Of a DNA stretch of 62,573 nt, positions 1-8,315 are shown piece by piece. This DNA is from Paenibacillus pini JCM 16418. GTDB taxonomy: Bacteria; Bacillota; Bacilli; Paenibacillales; Paenibacillaceae. The notes under the pieces are model-generated. The model was not told where the DNA came from and did no database searches. It saw only the letters and a program-made list of their open reading frames with translations. How positions within the stretch are numbered: position 1 is the stretch's first letter; every line of letters begins with the position of its first letter. The stretch is taken from the NCBI RefSeq assembly GCF_000576305.1, contig NZ_BAVZ01000020.1, positions 1-62,573 of the forward strand. The letters are read 5' to 3'. The position numbers and the translations under genes are program-made.

Positions 1-3
1 AAA

Positions 4-41
4 GAACCACTGTTGATGCACATCGACGGTGGTTTTTATTT
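4..41 (+). terminator. Terminator of an upstream transcription unit
   Basis: A 13-bp stem (5-17 pairing with 22-34, with three G-U pairs) closes on a four-base loop and is followed by a T-rich run. This is a Rho-independent terminator. The gene it serves lies outside the window. Confidence 0.75.
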
Positions 42-53
42 TGTCTGTACACA

Positions 54-396
54 TGTGGATATCTTATTTAAAGCTGATTGTTCTATCCACAATATTAAGA
101 ATTCTAATAAATTTTTACATTCTTTATACACAATATCTCCTTCCATTTACGAGGATCTATAGATTCTTCTACACTAATCCACAAATTTCATCAACAATAT
201 ACACAAACCCATGCATAGTAATCCCTCTCTAAGTCTATTTTGATTTTGTTCTATTCACATTAAATCCGAACTATACACAAACTGTGTACAACCACTGAAT
301 AAAGCTGTACAAAGCGTGCTTCTAACATGGAAGTAGCACTAATTAATAGCTTATTTACGGGGAGGAATTTGCCGAAAAATCACGAACTGTGGATAA
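54..396. promoter_or_regulatory. Cluster of nine DnaA-box-like sites
   Basis: Nine 9-mers match TTATNCACA with at most one mismatch. Exact matches are TTATACACA at 124-132 and TTATCCACA on the minus strand at 388-396. One-mismatch sites lie at 83-91, 175-183, 197-205, 251-259 and 271-279 (plus) and at 54-62 and 283-291 (minus). The stretch is AT-rich and holds no convincing gene. Known biology: DnaA binds this motif at oriC and at off-origin clusters in Bacillus. No dnaA, dnaN or rpmH is adjacent, so I infer an off-origin DnaA-binding site. Confidence 0.6.
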
Positions 397-440
397 ATTT
401 TGGCAGGGGGTGCTTTATTCAATATTTATTTAATAGATTT

Positions 441-456
441 AAGTTGATATCAACTT
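441..456. promoter_or_regulatory. 16-bp perfect palindrome, possible operator
   Basis: AAGTTGATATCAACTT is perfectly self-complementary. It ends 8 bases before a candidate -35 box of the following acetyltransferase gene. Its position fits a dimeric regulator site. The regulator is unknown. Confidence 0.35.
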
Positions 457-464
457 GATGACGT

Positions 465-519
465 TTGACTTTGATAGGTTCATTCGCCATACTCGACTTG
501 TAATCACCCCTTTTATAAT
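465..519 (+). promoter_or_regulatory. Candidate promoters of the GNAT gene
   Basis: Two overlapping options are visible. One is TTGACT (465-470), a 17-base spacer and CATACT (488-493). The other is a perfect TATAAT (514-519) without a good -35 box. The choice cannot be made from sequence alone. Confidence 0.35.
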
Positions 520-539
520 CGAGCTGTGAGGTGAATGAT

Positions 540-1718
540 ATGGAGATTAGAAATGTAAGACTTGATGAGCTTGAAAAAAGCTTGGAGCTGGCTCAATATG
601 CGTTCCAATATATGCTCAACGAGGAAGAAAAGAAAGAAGCACAGGAGAAATACATTCCCGAGAGAAACTGGGGCCTTTTTGAGGATGAGCAATTGGTTGC
701 AAAGCTTGTGATTATTCCTCTTGAAGTGTATCTACATGGAAGAGTGTTTTCTATGGGAGGAATCGGTGGGGTTGCCTCATGGCCAGAGCATCGTCGTAGT
801 GGATGGGTTAGTCTTTTGTTGAGACATGCGCTACAGGTTATGAATGATTCTGGTCAGATGTTATCATTTCTGCATCCGTTCTCTGTTGCATTTTATCGAA
901 AGTTTGGTTGGGAGATGCTTTCCGATTTTAAGAAATACATAGTCACAACAGATAAATTTCCCCCAAAGGAAATCGTTGAGGGAAAAGTATGCCGAGATGT
1001 AGTGGATATTGCTACACTTGATCGTATATATCAGAAATATGCGATCGAATATAATGGAACTCTTGTTCGAGATGAATCATGGTGGGAGAGATCCGTTTTA
1101 GATGACGATGGTCATACAGCAGTTTTTTATAATGCATCAGGTGAAGCAAGCGGATATCTTCTATATAAAATAGAAAATAAAGAATTACTTGTGGATGAAT
1201 TCGTTTATCTGACTGATGAAGCAAGAGTCGGATTATGGACATTTTTATCAAATCATGATTCTATGGTTACGAAAATTGTGTTTACAAATATACCGGCAAA
1301 CGATATGTTGCCATATACCCTTCCCGATCCGAGAATCGGTCAGGAGTTTGTTCCATATGGGATGGCGCGCATCGTAAATGTGAAGCGGCTGCTTGAAGCA
1401 TTTCCTTTTAAACCTACAGAGCACGAAGGGCACTGGAAGATACAAATTAAGGACCGTGATGCACCTTGGAACGAAGGAATTTGGAGTGTAAATATAAATG
1501 GGGAGGGTAAATCTACTGTAGGACTGCTGAATGAAACAGCTAATGACGGTGACGAAAAACTTAGCTGTGATATTTCAACATTCAGTGCAATGTTAATCGG
1601 GTATATGAGGCCGACTGAATTGCACCGTTTGGGTAGGTTAACAGGTCCCGTGGAAATGGCGAATATGCTTGATCAAATCATAGCTCCGCAACAAACGCTG
1701 TTTATGGACTATTTTTAA
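540..1718 (+). CDS. GNAT family acetyltransferase, Eis-like
   Basis: Predicted cytosolic acetyl-CoA-dependent N-acetyltransferase of about 392 residues, the length of the Eis/YwnH-type two-GNAT-plus-SCP2 architecture. The N-terminal GNAT motif A is visible around residues 75-100 (GGVASWPEHRRSG), followed by a substrate-pocket segment with FYRKFGWE near residue 122. The C-terminal third resembles a sterol-carrier-like domain and ends in a hydrophobic MDYF tail. The ATG at 540 is preferred over the upstream in-frame GTG at 531 because GAGGTG at 528-533 is then well spaced. It is a single-gene unit ending at a terminator. The substrate is unknown: Eis homologues acetylate aminoglycosides or peptides, but nothing here shows that. 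Confidence 0.8.
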   Translation: MEIRNVRLDELEKSLELAQYAFQYMLNEEEKKEAQEKYIPERNWGLFEDEQLVAKLVIIPLEVYLHGRVFSMGGIGGVASWPEHRRSGWVSLLLRHALQVMNDSGQMLSFLHPFSVAFYRKFGWEMLSDFKKYIVTTDKFPPKEIVEGKVCRDVVDIATLDRIYQKYAIEYNGTLVRDESWWERSVLDDDGHTAVFYNASGEASGYLLYKIENKELLVDEFVYLTDEARVGLWTFLSNHDSMVTKIVFTNIPANDMLPYTLPDPRIGQEFVPYGMARIVNVKRLLEAFPFKPTEHEGHWKIQIKDRDAPWNEGIWSVNINGEGKSTVGLLNETANDGDEKLSCDISTFSAMLIGYMRPTELHRLGRLTGPVEMANMLDQIIAPQQTLFMDYF

Positions 1719-1723
1719 TAGGA

Positions 1724-1757
1724 AGCTCCTCTCTCTTGTCGGGAGGAGTTATTTATT
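1724..1757 (+). terminator. Terminator of the GNAT gene
   Basis: An 8-10-bp stem (1724-1733 with 1741-1750) with a 7-base loop is followed by a T-rich tract six bases after the stop codon. Confidence 0.65.
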
Positions 1758-1804
1758 ATAAATGGATTAAAAATCATGATTTCGCAAAAAATGATGATAT
1801 GCCC

Positions 1805-1834
1805 TTGGCAAAACGTGAGAATGTGTGATAATAT
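1805..1834 (+). promoter_or_regulatory. Sigma-A promoter of the ctsR operon
   Basis: TTGGCA (1805-1810) and TAATAT (1829-1834) are 18 bases apart. The CtsR operator begins two bases after the -10 box, over the expected start point, which is where CtsR represses in Bacillus. Confidence 0.6.
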
Positions 1835-1835
1835 A

Positions 1836-1852
1836 GATCAAAGAAAGTCAAA
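1836..1852 (+). promoter_or_regulatory. CtsR operator
   Basis: The tandem heptads GATCAAA and AGTCAAA, three bases apart, fit the known CtsR direct repeat (GGTCAAA-NAN-GGTCAAA), with one deviation in each heptad. The position over the transcription start and in front of ctsR itself supports autorepression of the operon. Confidence 0.75.
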
Positions 1853-2062
1853 GTCAACTAATAATCAAATAATATACATTAAAGTTCCGTTTCATACATG
1901 GTCTTTTAAAAGAATGTATGATCGTTGGCTGAGGTTGGTCAAACTAGAAGGACGAGGGATTCGTCCGCAAATCCTTTGGTTAATTTTAATATATGGTCTG
2001 TAGTACGATTGAAATACACTTCTGAGCAAGGCCATATGATATGGAACAGTGGAGGATGAGTG
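1853..2062 (+). promoter_or_regulatory. Long structured 5' leader of ctsR
   Basis: About 210 bases separate the operator from the ctsR start. The stretch has no believable gene but holds three inverted repeats: 1893-1899 with 1914-1920 around a TCTTTTAAAAGA core, GGACGA/TCGTCC near 1950, and CCATATGATATGG at 2032-2044 just before the Shine-Dalgarno at 2051. A role in post-transcriptional control is inference only. Confidence 0.35.
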
Positions 2063-2524
2063 ATGCGTAATATCTCTGATATTATTGAACAATATCTGAA
2101 GGGTATTTTGCATGAAAGTCCCGAAGGAACAATTGAAATTCAGCGTAATGATTTAGCTGATCAATTCTCATGTGTACCATCGCAAATCAATTATGTAATT
2201 AGTACACGGTTTACTCTTGAAAAAGGGTATCTCGTTGTAAGTAAACGCGGTGGCGGAGGTTATATCCGAATTCAGCGCATCGAACTTCCACAACATGCTG
2301 CTATTCATGAGCATCTCCAGCAAACCATTGGAGAAAGTATGGATCAGACGGTGGCTGAGGGACTGATTTATCAGTTAGAAGAAGCACGATTTGTCAGTAA
2401 ACGTGAGGCAAGCTTGATGCGTGCGGCGATATCTAGGGAATGCCTAATGATTAAACTTCCTTACCGGGATGAATTGCGTGCACGATTGATGAAGGCAATG
2501 TTAATCTCTTTGTTGGGCAGATAA
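2063..2524 (+). CDS. ctsR: Transcriptional repressor CtsR
   Basis: Class III heat-shock repressor of 153 residues, the usual length. The N-terminal half is the winged helix-turn-helix: it opens with an MRNISDIIE helix and carries the glycine-rich wing RGGGGYIRI near residue 65, which senses heat in known CtsR proteins. The C-terminal half is the dimerisation and ClpC/McsB-interaction region. The start is ATG 2063 rather than GTG 2060 because GGAGGA sits six bases upstream. It is first in the ctsR-mcsA-mcsB-clpC operon and has a CtsR site at the promoter. Under stress McsB and McsA inactivate it, freeing the operon. Confidence 0.95.
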   Translation: MRNISDIIEQYLKGILHESPEGTIEIQRNDLADQFSCVPSQINYVISTRFTLEKGYLVVSKRGGGGYIRIQRIELPQHAAIHEHLQQTIGESMDQTVAEGLIYQLEEARFVSKREASLMRAAISRECLMIKLPYRDELRARLMKAMLISLLGR

Positions 2525-2552
2525 GTCGACGAAGAAGAGGAGGTAGGTCTGT

Positions 2553-3077
2553 ATGCTCTGCCAAGAATGCGGTAAGAGACCGGCTACTCTACATTTTACA
2601 AAGATTGTGAATGGGGAGAAGACGGAGTTCCATTTTTGTGAATCCTGTGCCCGAGAGAAGGGGGAAATGATCCCCGGTACCTCAGGTGGATTTTCTATAC
2701 ACAGCTTGTTATCTGGACTTCTCGATATTGAAACGATGGGAAAGAACGCTACAGGCGCTACCAAAGCGTCACAGACATTACGTTGTGAAGAATGTGGCAT
2801 GACGTATTCGCAATTTAGTAAAATTGGACGTTTTGGTTGTAGTTCTTGTTATAAATATTTTGATGACCGGTTGGATCCACTATTTAAAAGGGTTCACGGT
2901 AGCCTAGTCCATGTCGGTAAAGTTCCTAAAAGGGGCGGAGGCCGAATTCAGGTGAAACGAAAGATTGATGACCTGAAACAAGAATTACAGCAAAGAATAC
3001 AGCAAGAAGAATTTGAAGAAGCTGCAGAGCTTCGTGATCAGATCCGGAATCTTGAGAAAGAAATATCCGGACAGTAA
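2553..3077 (+). CDS. mcsA: McsA, zinc-binding activator of McsB
   Basis: Adaptor and activator of the protein-arginine kinase McsB, 174 residues. Four CxxC pairs are visible at about C3/C6, C29/C32, C78/C81 and C96/C99; these bind zinc and sense thiol or metal stress in the family. A UVR (UvrB/C-type) helical motif occupies roughly residues 137-172. A strong AGGAGG precedes the ATG. It lies 28 bases after ctsR and 33 before mcsB, so it is co-transcribed. All family cysteines appear intact. Confidence 0.93.
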   Translation: MLCQECGKRPATLHFTKIVNGEKTEFHFCESCAREKGEMIPGTSGGFSIHSLLSGLLDIETMGKNATGATKASQTLRCEECGMTYSQFSKIGRFGCSSCYKYFDDRLDPLFKRVHGSLVHVGKVPKRGGGRIQVKRKIDDLKQELQQRIQQEEFEEAAELRDQIRNLEKEISGQ

Positions 3078-3110
3078 CAGTAAAGTTCGCTTAAGGAGGA
3101 GGAATGCGTG

Positions 3111-4172
3111 ATGCCAAATCTCCGGTTTACCGAGAAAGCGCTGAGTGACTGGATGCGGGGTCAAGGTAATGATTCTGACATTGTCATTAGTAGCCGGGTA
3201 CGGGTTGCGCGCAACCTGCAGCATCTTCCGTTTCCACTTTTGGCTAATCCCGAGCAGTTGGAGGAAGTGCTTGAACGTCTGACAGATATTCCGAATCAGG
3301 AAGAACTGCAGTCTTTAGGAACTTTTTACATGATTAAAATGAATGAAATTGATTCACTGGATAAAAAAGTTCTGGTGGAGAAGCACTTAATAAGCCCGAA
3401 TCTTGCGTCAGAATCGCCGAATGGGGCAGTTATTTTAAATGAAGATGAATCTGTAAGTATTATGATTAACGAAGAGGATCATCTTCGCATTCAATGTTTG
3501 TATCCTGGATTTCAGGTAAGAGATGCGTGGGATAGAGCAACATCCATAGATGATGTATTTGAGAATCATGTTGACTACGCTTTTGATGATCGACGTGGCT
3601 ACCTCACGAGTTGTCCTACGAATGTAGGTACGGGACTTAGAGCATCGGTTATGATGCATTTGCCAGCACTTGTGATGACGCAACAGATTAATCGGATTTT
3701 ATCTGCTGTATCGCAGGTTGGATTAACGGTGAGAGGTATTTATGGTGAGGGCAGTGAGGCACTCGGAAATCTGTTTCAGATTTCAAACCAAATTACGCTA
3801 GGACAAACCGAGAATGAGATTATTGATAATTTACACAGTGTCGTTTTACAAATGATTGAGCATGAGAAGAACGCACGTCAGCATTTGCTCGATGAATCTA
3901 GAGTTCGAATGACTGACAGAGTTAAAAGATCCTATGGGATTCTCTCTTATGCGGAAGTTATGGATTCGAAGGAAGCTGCACAGCGCTTGTCAGATTTACG
4001 GCTCGGTATCGATTTGGGGATTATTGAGGGGCCGTCTATCGCAGTGATGAACGAATTAAATGTGATGACACAGCCAGGTTTTTTACAAAAAACCTATGGT
4101 CATGATTCGAATGTTGAGGATCGTGATATGTGCCGGGCTAAGCTCATCCGAGAAACGCTGGCTATAAGCTAG
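3111..4172 (+). CDS. mcsB: Protein-arginine kinase McsB
   Basis: Phosphorylates arginine residues on CtsR and on damaged proteins, marking them for ClpCP. The protein has 353 residues and the ATP:guanido-phosphotransferase fold: the SSRVRVARNL nucleotide-binding signature near residue 27, the CPTN catalytic-loop segment near residue 167, and RASVMMHLP following it. AAGGAGGA precedes ATG 3111; a GTG at 3108 is an equally spaced alternative. It sits between mcsA and clpC in the operon, and its products act together. Confidence 0.95.
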   Translation: MPNLRFTEKALSDWMRGQGNDSDIVISSRVRVARNLQHLPFPLLANPEQLEEVLERLTDIPNQEELQSLGTFYMIKMNEIDSLDKKVLVEKHLISPNLASESPNGAVILNEDESVSIMINEEDHLRIQCLYPGFQVRDAWDRATSIDDVFENHVDYAFDDRRGYLTSCPTNVGTGLRASVMMHLPALVMTQQINRILSAVSQVGLTVRGIYGEGSEALGNLFQISNQITLGQTENEIIDNLHSVVLQMIEHEKNARQHLLDESRVRMTDRVKRSYGILSYAEVMDSKEAAQRLSDLRLGIDLGIIEGPSIAVMNELNVMTQPGFLQKTYGHDSNVEDRDMCRAKLIRETLAIS

Positions 4173-4254
4173 TGGTACAGAATCCTTTTTGAAGAACGAA
4201 GAACTTGAATGAATATATGCGGATATGTTAAAAATCATGGAGGTGCAGGAGATT

Positions 4255-6704
4255 ATGATGTTCGGAAGATTTACGGAGCGTGCGCAGAAGGTGTTGGCTT
4301 TAGCACAAGAGGAAGCTGTTCGTTTGGGTCACAACAATATTGGAACAGAGCATATTTTACTAGGTCTAATTCGTGAAGGTGATGGCATAGCTGCTAAAGC
4401 GCTGATCGGGCTTGGACTAGGTCTCGAGAAAATTCAGGATGAAGTTGAAACACTCATCGGTCGCGGTCAAGAGCAACCAACGAATATTGCATATACTCCA
4501 CGTGCGAAGAAAGTTATTGAATTATCTATGGACGAAGCACGTAAGTTGGGACATACCTATGTGGGAACAGAGCATATCTTGCTAGGTCTGATTCGTGAAG
4601 GTGAAGGCGTTGCAGCGCGTGTGCTGAATAACCTTGGTATCAGCCTGAATAAGGCACGCCAGCAGGTACTCCAGCTTCTAGGAAGCAGTGAGGCTGTATC
4701 TAGTCATCATGGTGCACAAGCTAACGTTAGCACACCTACGCTCGACAGCTTGGCTCGTGATCTTACTGCCAGTGCGAGAGAGGGCAACCTCGATCCGGTA
4801 ATCGGACGTAGTAAAGAAATTGAAAGAGTTATCCAGGTTTTAAGTCGCCGTACGAAGAATAACCCCGTACTGATTGGTGAACCAGGGTAGGTAAGACAGC
4901 TGTTGCAGAAGGTCTTGCTCAGAAAATCATTAACAATGAAATTCCAGAAACATTACGCGATAAGCGTGTTATGACTTTGGATATGGGATCTGTTGTTGCA
5001 GGTACGAAATACCGTGGTGAGTTTGAAGATCGTCTGAAGAAAATCATGGATGAAATTCGTCAAGCGGGTAACATTATTCTATTCATTGATGAGTTACACA
5101 CCTTGATTGGTGCAGGGGGAGCTGAAGGGGCAATTGATGCTTCCAACATCCTTAAACCTTCATTAGCACGTGGTGAGCTGCAATGTATTGGTGCTACAAC
5201 ACTTGATGAATATCGTAAATATATTGAAAAAGATGCAGCTTTGGAGCGTCGTTTCCAACCGATTACGGTGGATCAACCTTCGCCAGAAGAGGCCATTCAA
5301 ATTTTGTATGGTTTGCGTGACCGTTATGAAGCGCATCACCGTGTAAAAATTACAGACGAGGCCATTGTCGAGGCTGTTAAATTGTCAGACCGCTACATTC
5401 CTGATCGTTTCTTACCGGATAAGGCGATTGACTTGATTGATGAAGCAGGATCGAAAGTAAGACTTCACACGTATACTATTCCACCGAATCTAAAGGAATT
5501 AGAAAGCCGTCTGGATGATATTCGCATGGAGAAAGATTCAGCTGTGCAAAGTCAGGAATTCGAGAAGGCAGCTGCGCTGCGGGATACAGAGCAGAAAATT
5601 CGCGAAGAACTAGATATCACGAAGAACCAGTGGAAAGAGAAACAAGGCCGTACAGATTCAGAAGTTACTCCAGAGGATATCGCGCAAGTGGTTGCTAGTT
5701 GGACGGGAATTCCTGTTAGCAAGCTGAAAGAAGAAGAAACAGAACGCTTGATGAATATGGAATCTATTCTACATGAGCGTCTAATTGGTCAGGATGAAGC
5801 AGTTAAATCAGTGAGCCGTGCAGTTCGTAGATCTCGCGCTGGTCTTAAAGATCCGAAGCGTCCAATTGGATCATTTATCTTCCTAGGACCAACAGGTGTT
5901 GGTAAAACAGAGCTTGCGCGTGCTTTGGCAGAAGCGATGTTTGGAGATGAAAATGCAGTGATTCGGATAGATATGTCCGAATATATGGAGAAACATTCAA
6001 CTTCTCGTTTAGTTGGGGCACCTCCAGGATATGTAGGTTATGAAGAAGGCGGTCAATTGACCGAAAAAGTTCGTCGTAAACCATATTCTGTTGTTTTGCT
6101 AGACGAAATTGAGAAGGCACATCCAGAAGTATTCAACATTTTACTGCAAGTACTAGAAGATGGTCGTTTAACAGACTCCAAAGGTCGTGTTGTTGACTTC
6201 CGTAATACATTAATCATCATGACATCCAATGTTGGAGCAGATCAAATTCGACGTAATTCGACATTGGGATTCACTGCTGCTATCGATTCGGGAGCAGACT
6301 ACACAAATATGAAAGACAAAGTGATGGGTGAGCTCAAGAAAAGCTTCCGTCCTGAATTCTTGAACCGGATTGATGAAGTGATTGTCTTCCACTCTCTGGA
6401 GCAGAAACATATCGCAGAAATCGTGACGCTTATGTCCGAAGAGTTGCGTAAACGGCTTCGGGAGTATGACGTGGACTTTGTCCTCACGGATAAAGCGAAG
6501 GAATTCTTGGCTAAAGAAGGGTATGACCCAGCATTTGGTGCACGGCCGCTACGCCGGGCGATTCAGAAACATATCGAGGATCGTTTATCCGAAGAATTAC
6601 TTACGGGTGGCGTGTCTAAGGGTGACTCTCTTCTAATAGATGAGAATAACGGTGAATTAACTGTTGTTAAGAATGGTAATATTTCCACTGAATCTGAGTC
6701 TTAA
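4255..6704 (+). pseudogene. clpC: ClpC ATPase gene with an apparent one-base deletion
   Basis: Hsp100 unfoldase of the ClpCP protease. Restoring one G gives a normal 816-residue protein: paired Clp-N repeats (about 1-150), AAA+ D1, a UVR-containing middle domain, AAA+ D2 with Walker A GPTGVGKTE, and a C-terminal D2-small domain. As read, the frame ends at TAG 4888-4890, inside the D1 Walker A (GEPG-VGKT), and continues in the next frame. The break follows GGG at 4885-4887 where GGGG is expected. Everything downstream is intact without decay, so a base-calling error is the likeliest cause. A true lesion cannot be excluded because clpC is dispensable in Bacillus. It is last in the ctsR operon. 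Confidence 0.85.
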
Positions 6705-6731
6705 AAGATTCAATGCATAACATGAAGTCTG

Positions 6732-6773
6732 AAGGGATTGCCCTACCGTTATGAACGGAGGGCGATCCCTTTA
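6732..6773 (+). terminator. Terminator of the ctsR-clpC operon
   Basis: A long interrupted stem (AAGGGAT, GCCCT and CGTT pairing with AACG, AGGGC and ATCCCTTT) is followed by a short T-rich tail. Confidence 0.75.
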
Positions 6774-6934
6774 TTCATTGCATTCCATTGTGGAAATAAT
6801 AGGCGGACAGCAGGGTATGTAAACTTTTTGAAGATACTTTACGATAAAACTTAATAAATGGTAAAATTATAATAATGACAAAATTCTGAGTGAACGACAA
6901 ATATAGACAATCATGCAAACCAAAGGAGAAATCC
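6774..6934 (+). other. radA upstream region
   Basis: An AT-rich stretch between the clpC terminator and radA. A TATAAT at 6868-6873 could be a -10 box, but no good -35 box lies at the right distance. No gene is visible. Confidence 0.3.
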
Positions 6935-8302
6935 ATGGCTAAGACAAAAACAAAGTTTTACTGTACTGAATGTGGCTATGAATCGCCTAAGTGGTACGGC
7001 AAATGCCCAGGATGTCAAACTTGGAATTCATTAATTGAAGAAACAGAAAGTGTAGTTAAAACGCAAGGGATGAATTCCTCGCTTATTCATAGTAAAGAAA
7101 AGCCCCTTCCCATCATAAATATAGAGAGCAGTAACGAGGCAAGAGTTCAGACTGGAATTGGAGAATTGAACCGTGTACTTGGTGGTGGGATTGTTCCAGG
7201 TTCGCTTATTCTTGTAGGGGGAGATCCTGGAATAGGGAAATCGACATTATTACTTCAAACTTCGCATGCACTGACGCAATCTGGTCTTCGTGTGCTCTAT
7301 ATTTCTGGAGAAGAATCCGTACGTCAGACTAAGCTGCGGGCAGATCGTTTAGGGGCTCTTTCTCCAGAATTATATGTATTAAGTGAAACGAACATGGAAG
7401 TCATTGAAGAAGCTATTCAGAATGTTCAACCTCAGTTCCTTGTGATTGACTCTATACAGACGGTGTATCTGCCAGAGGTTACTAGTGCACCCGGTAGTGT
7501 GACTCAGGTAAGAGAGTGTACAGCACGATTTATGCGGGTAGCAAAAGGTCTAGGGATTGCTACGGTGCTCGTAGGGCACGTTACGAAGGAAGGCGCTATT
7601 GCCGGACCAAGAATGTTGGAGCATATGGTTGACTGTGTTCTTTATTTTGAAGGTGAACGTCACCATACGTATCGTCTGCTTCGAGCAGTTAAGAATCGTT
7701 TTGGCTCCACTAATGAGATCGGCATTTTTGAAATGAATGAGGTAGGGCTGGTGGAAGTGGAAAATCCATCAGAATTATTCCTATCCGAACGCCCGCTTGG
7801 GGTAGCAGGATCGACTGTTGTGGCGAGCATGGAAGGAACGCGCCCCATACTAGTTGAGATTCAAGCCTTAATCTCCTCGACGCACTTTCCTTCTCCACGG
7901 CGGATGAGTACAGGTGTAGATCATCAACGCATGAGTTTAATTATTGCGGTACTGGAAAAGCGGATGGGAATGTTTCTTCAAAATCAGGATGCGTACCTTA
8001 ATGTGGCTGGTGGTGTGAAACTTGATGAACCTGCCGTCGATTTGGCGATCGCAGTTAGCATTGCCTCAAGCTTTCGGGATATACCGACCAAGCCATATGA
8101 CGTTATGTTTGGGGAGATAGGCCTAACAGGAGAAGTCAGGGGCGTCTCACGCGCTGAGCAGCGTGTGAAAGAAGCAGAGAAACTGGGCTTTAGACGAATT
8201 ATTTTACCAGAGAAAAGTTTGAAAGGGTGGAGGCATCCGAAAGGAATTGAAATTATCGGGGTAAATACCGTGGCAGAGGCACTAAGGGTCGCGTTAGATT
8301 AG
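6935..8302 (+). CDS. radA: DNA repair protein RadA
   Basis: RecA-like ATPase that promotes branch migration during recombination repair, 455 residues. The N-terminal zinc finger has CxxC pairs at C10/C13 and C24/C27. The RecA-like domain follows with Walker A GGDPGIGKST and the RadA-specific KNRFG motif. The C-terminal part is the Lon-protease-like domain. The start is ATG 6935, which has AAAGGAGA upstream; the in-frame GTG at 6890 has no such site. It is followed by disA after 13 bases. In Bacillus RadA binds and restrains DisA, matching this pairing. Confidence 0.95.
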   Translation: MAKTKTKFYCTECGYESPKWYGKCPGCQTWNSLIEETESVVKTQGMNSSLIHSKEKPLPIINIESSNEARVQTGIGELNRVLGGGIVPGSLILVGGDPGIGKSTLLLQTSHALTQSGLRVLYISGEESVRQTKLRADRLGALSPELYVLSETNMEVIEEAIQNVQPQFLVIDSIQTVYLPEVTSAPGSVTQVRECTARFMRVAKGLGIATVLVGHVTKEGAIAGPRMLEHMVDCVLYFEGERHHTYRLLRAVKNRFGSTNEIGIFEMNEVGLVEVENPSELFLSERPLGVAGSTVVASMEGTRPILVEIQALISSTHFPSPRRMSTGVDHQRMSLIIAVLEKRMGMFLQNQDAYLNVAGGVKLDEPAVDLAIAVSIASSFRDIPTKPYDVMFGEIGLTGEVRGVSRAEQRVKEAEKLGFRRIILPEKSLKGWRHPKGIEIIGVNTVAEALRVALD

Positions 8303-8315
8303 GGGGCATATAGAG

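Noticed and set aside
29..232. 67-residue open frame at the window start
   Set aside because: It runs through the DnaA-box cluster, has no ribosome site and reads as low-complexity AT-rich translation.
1..539. The chromosomal replication origin itself
   Set aside because: DnaA boxes are present but dnaA, dnaN, recF, gyrB or rpmH are not adjacent, and the downstream genes (clpC, radA) are far from oriC in Bacillales. Upstream sequence is missing, so this is not absolute.
1930..1955. Second full CtsR operator in the ctsR leader
   Set aside because: Only the first heptad GGTCAAA matches; the second (AGAAGGA) does not. Left as a partial site only.
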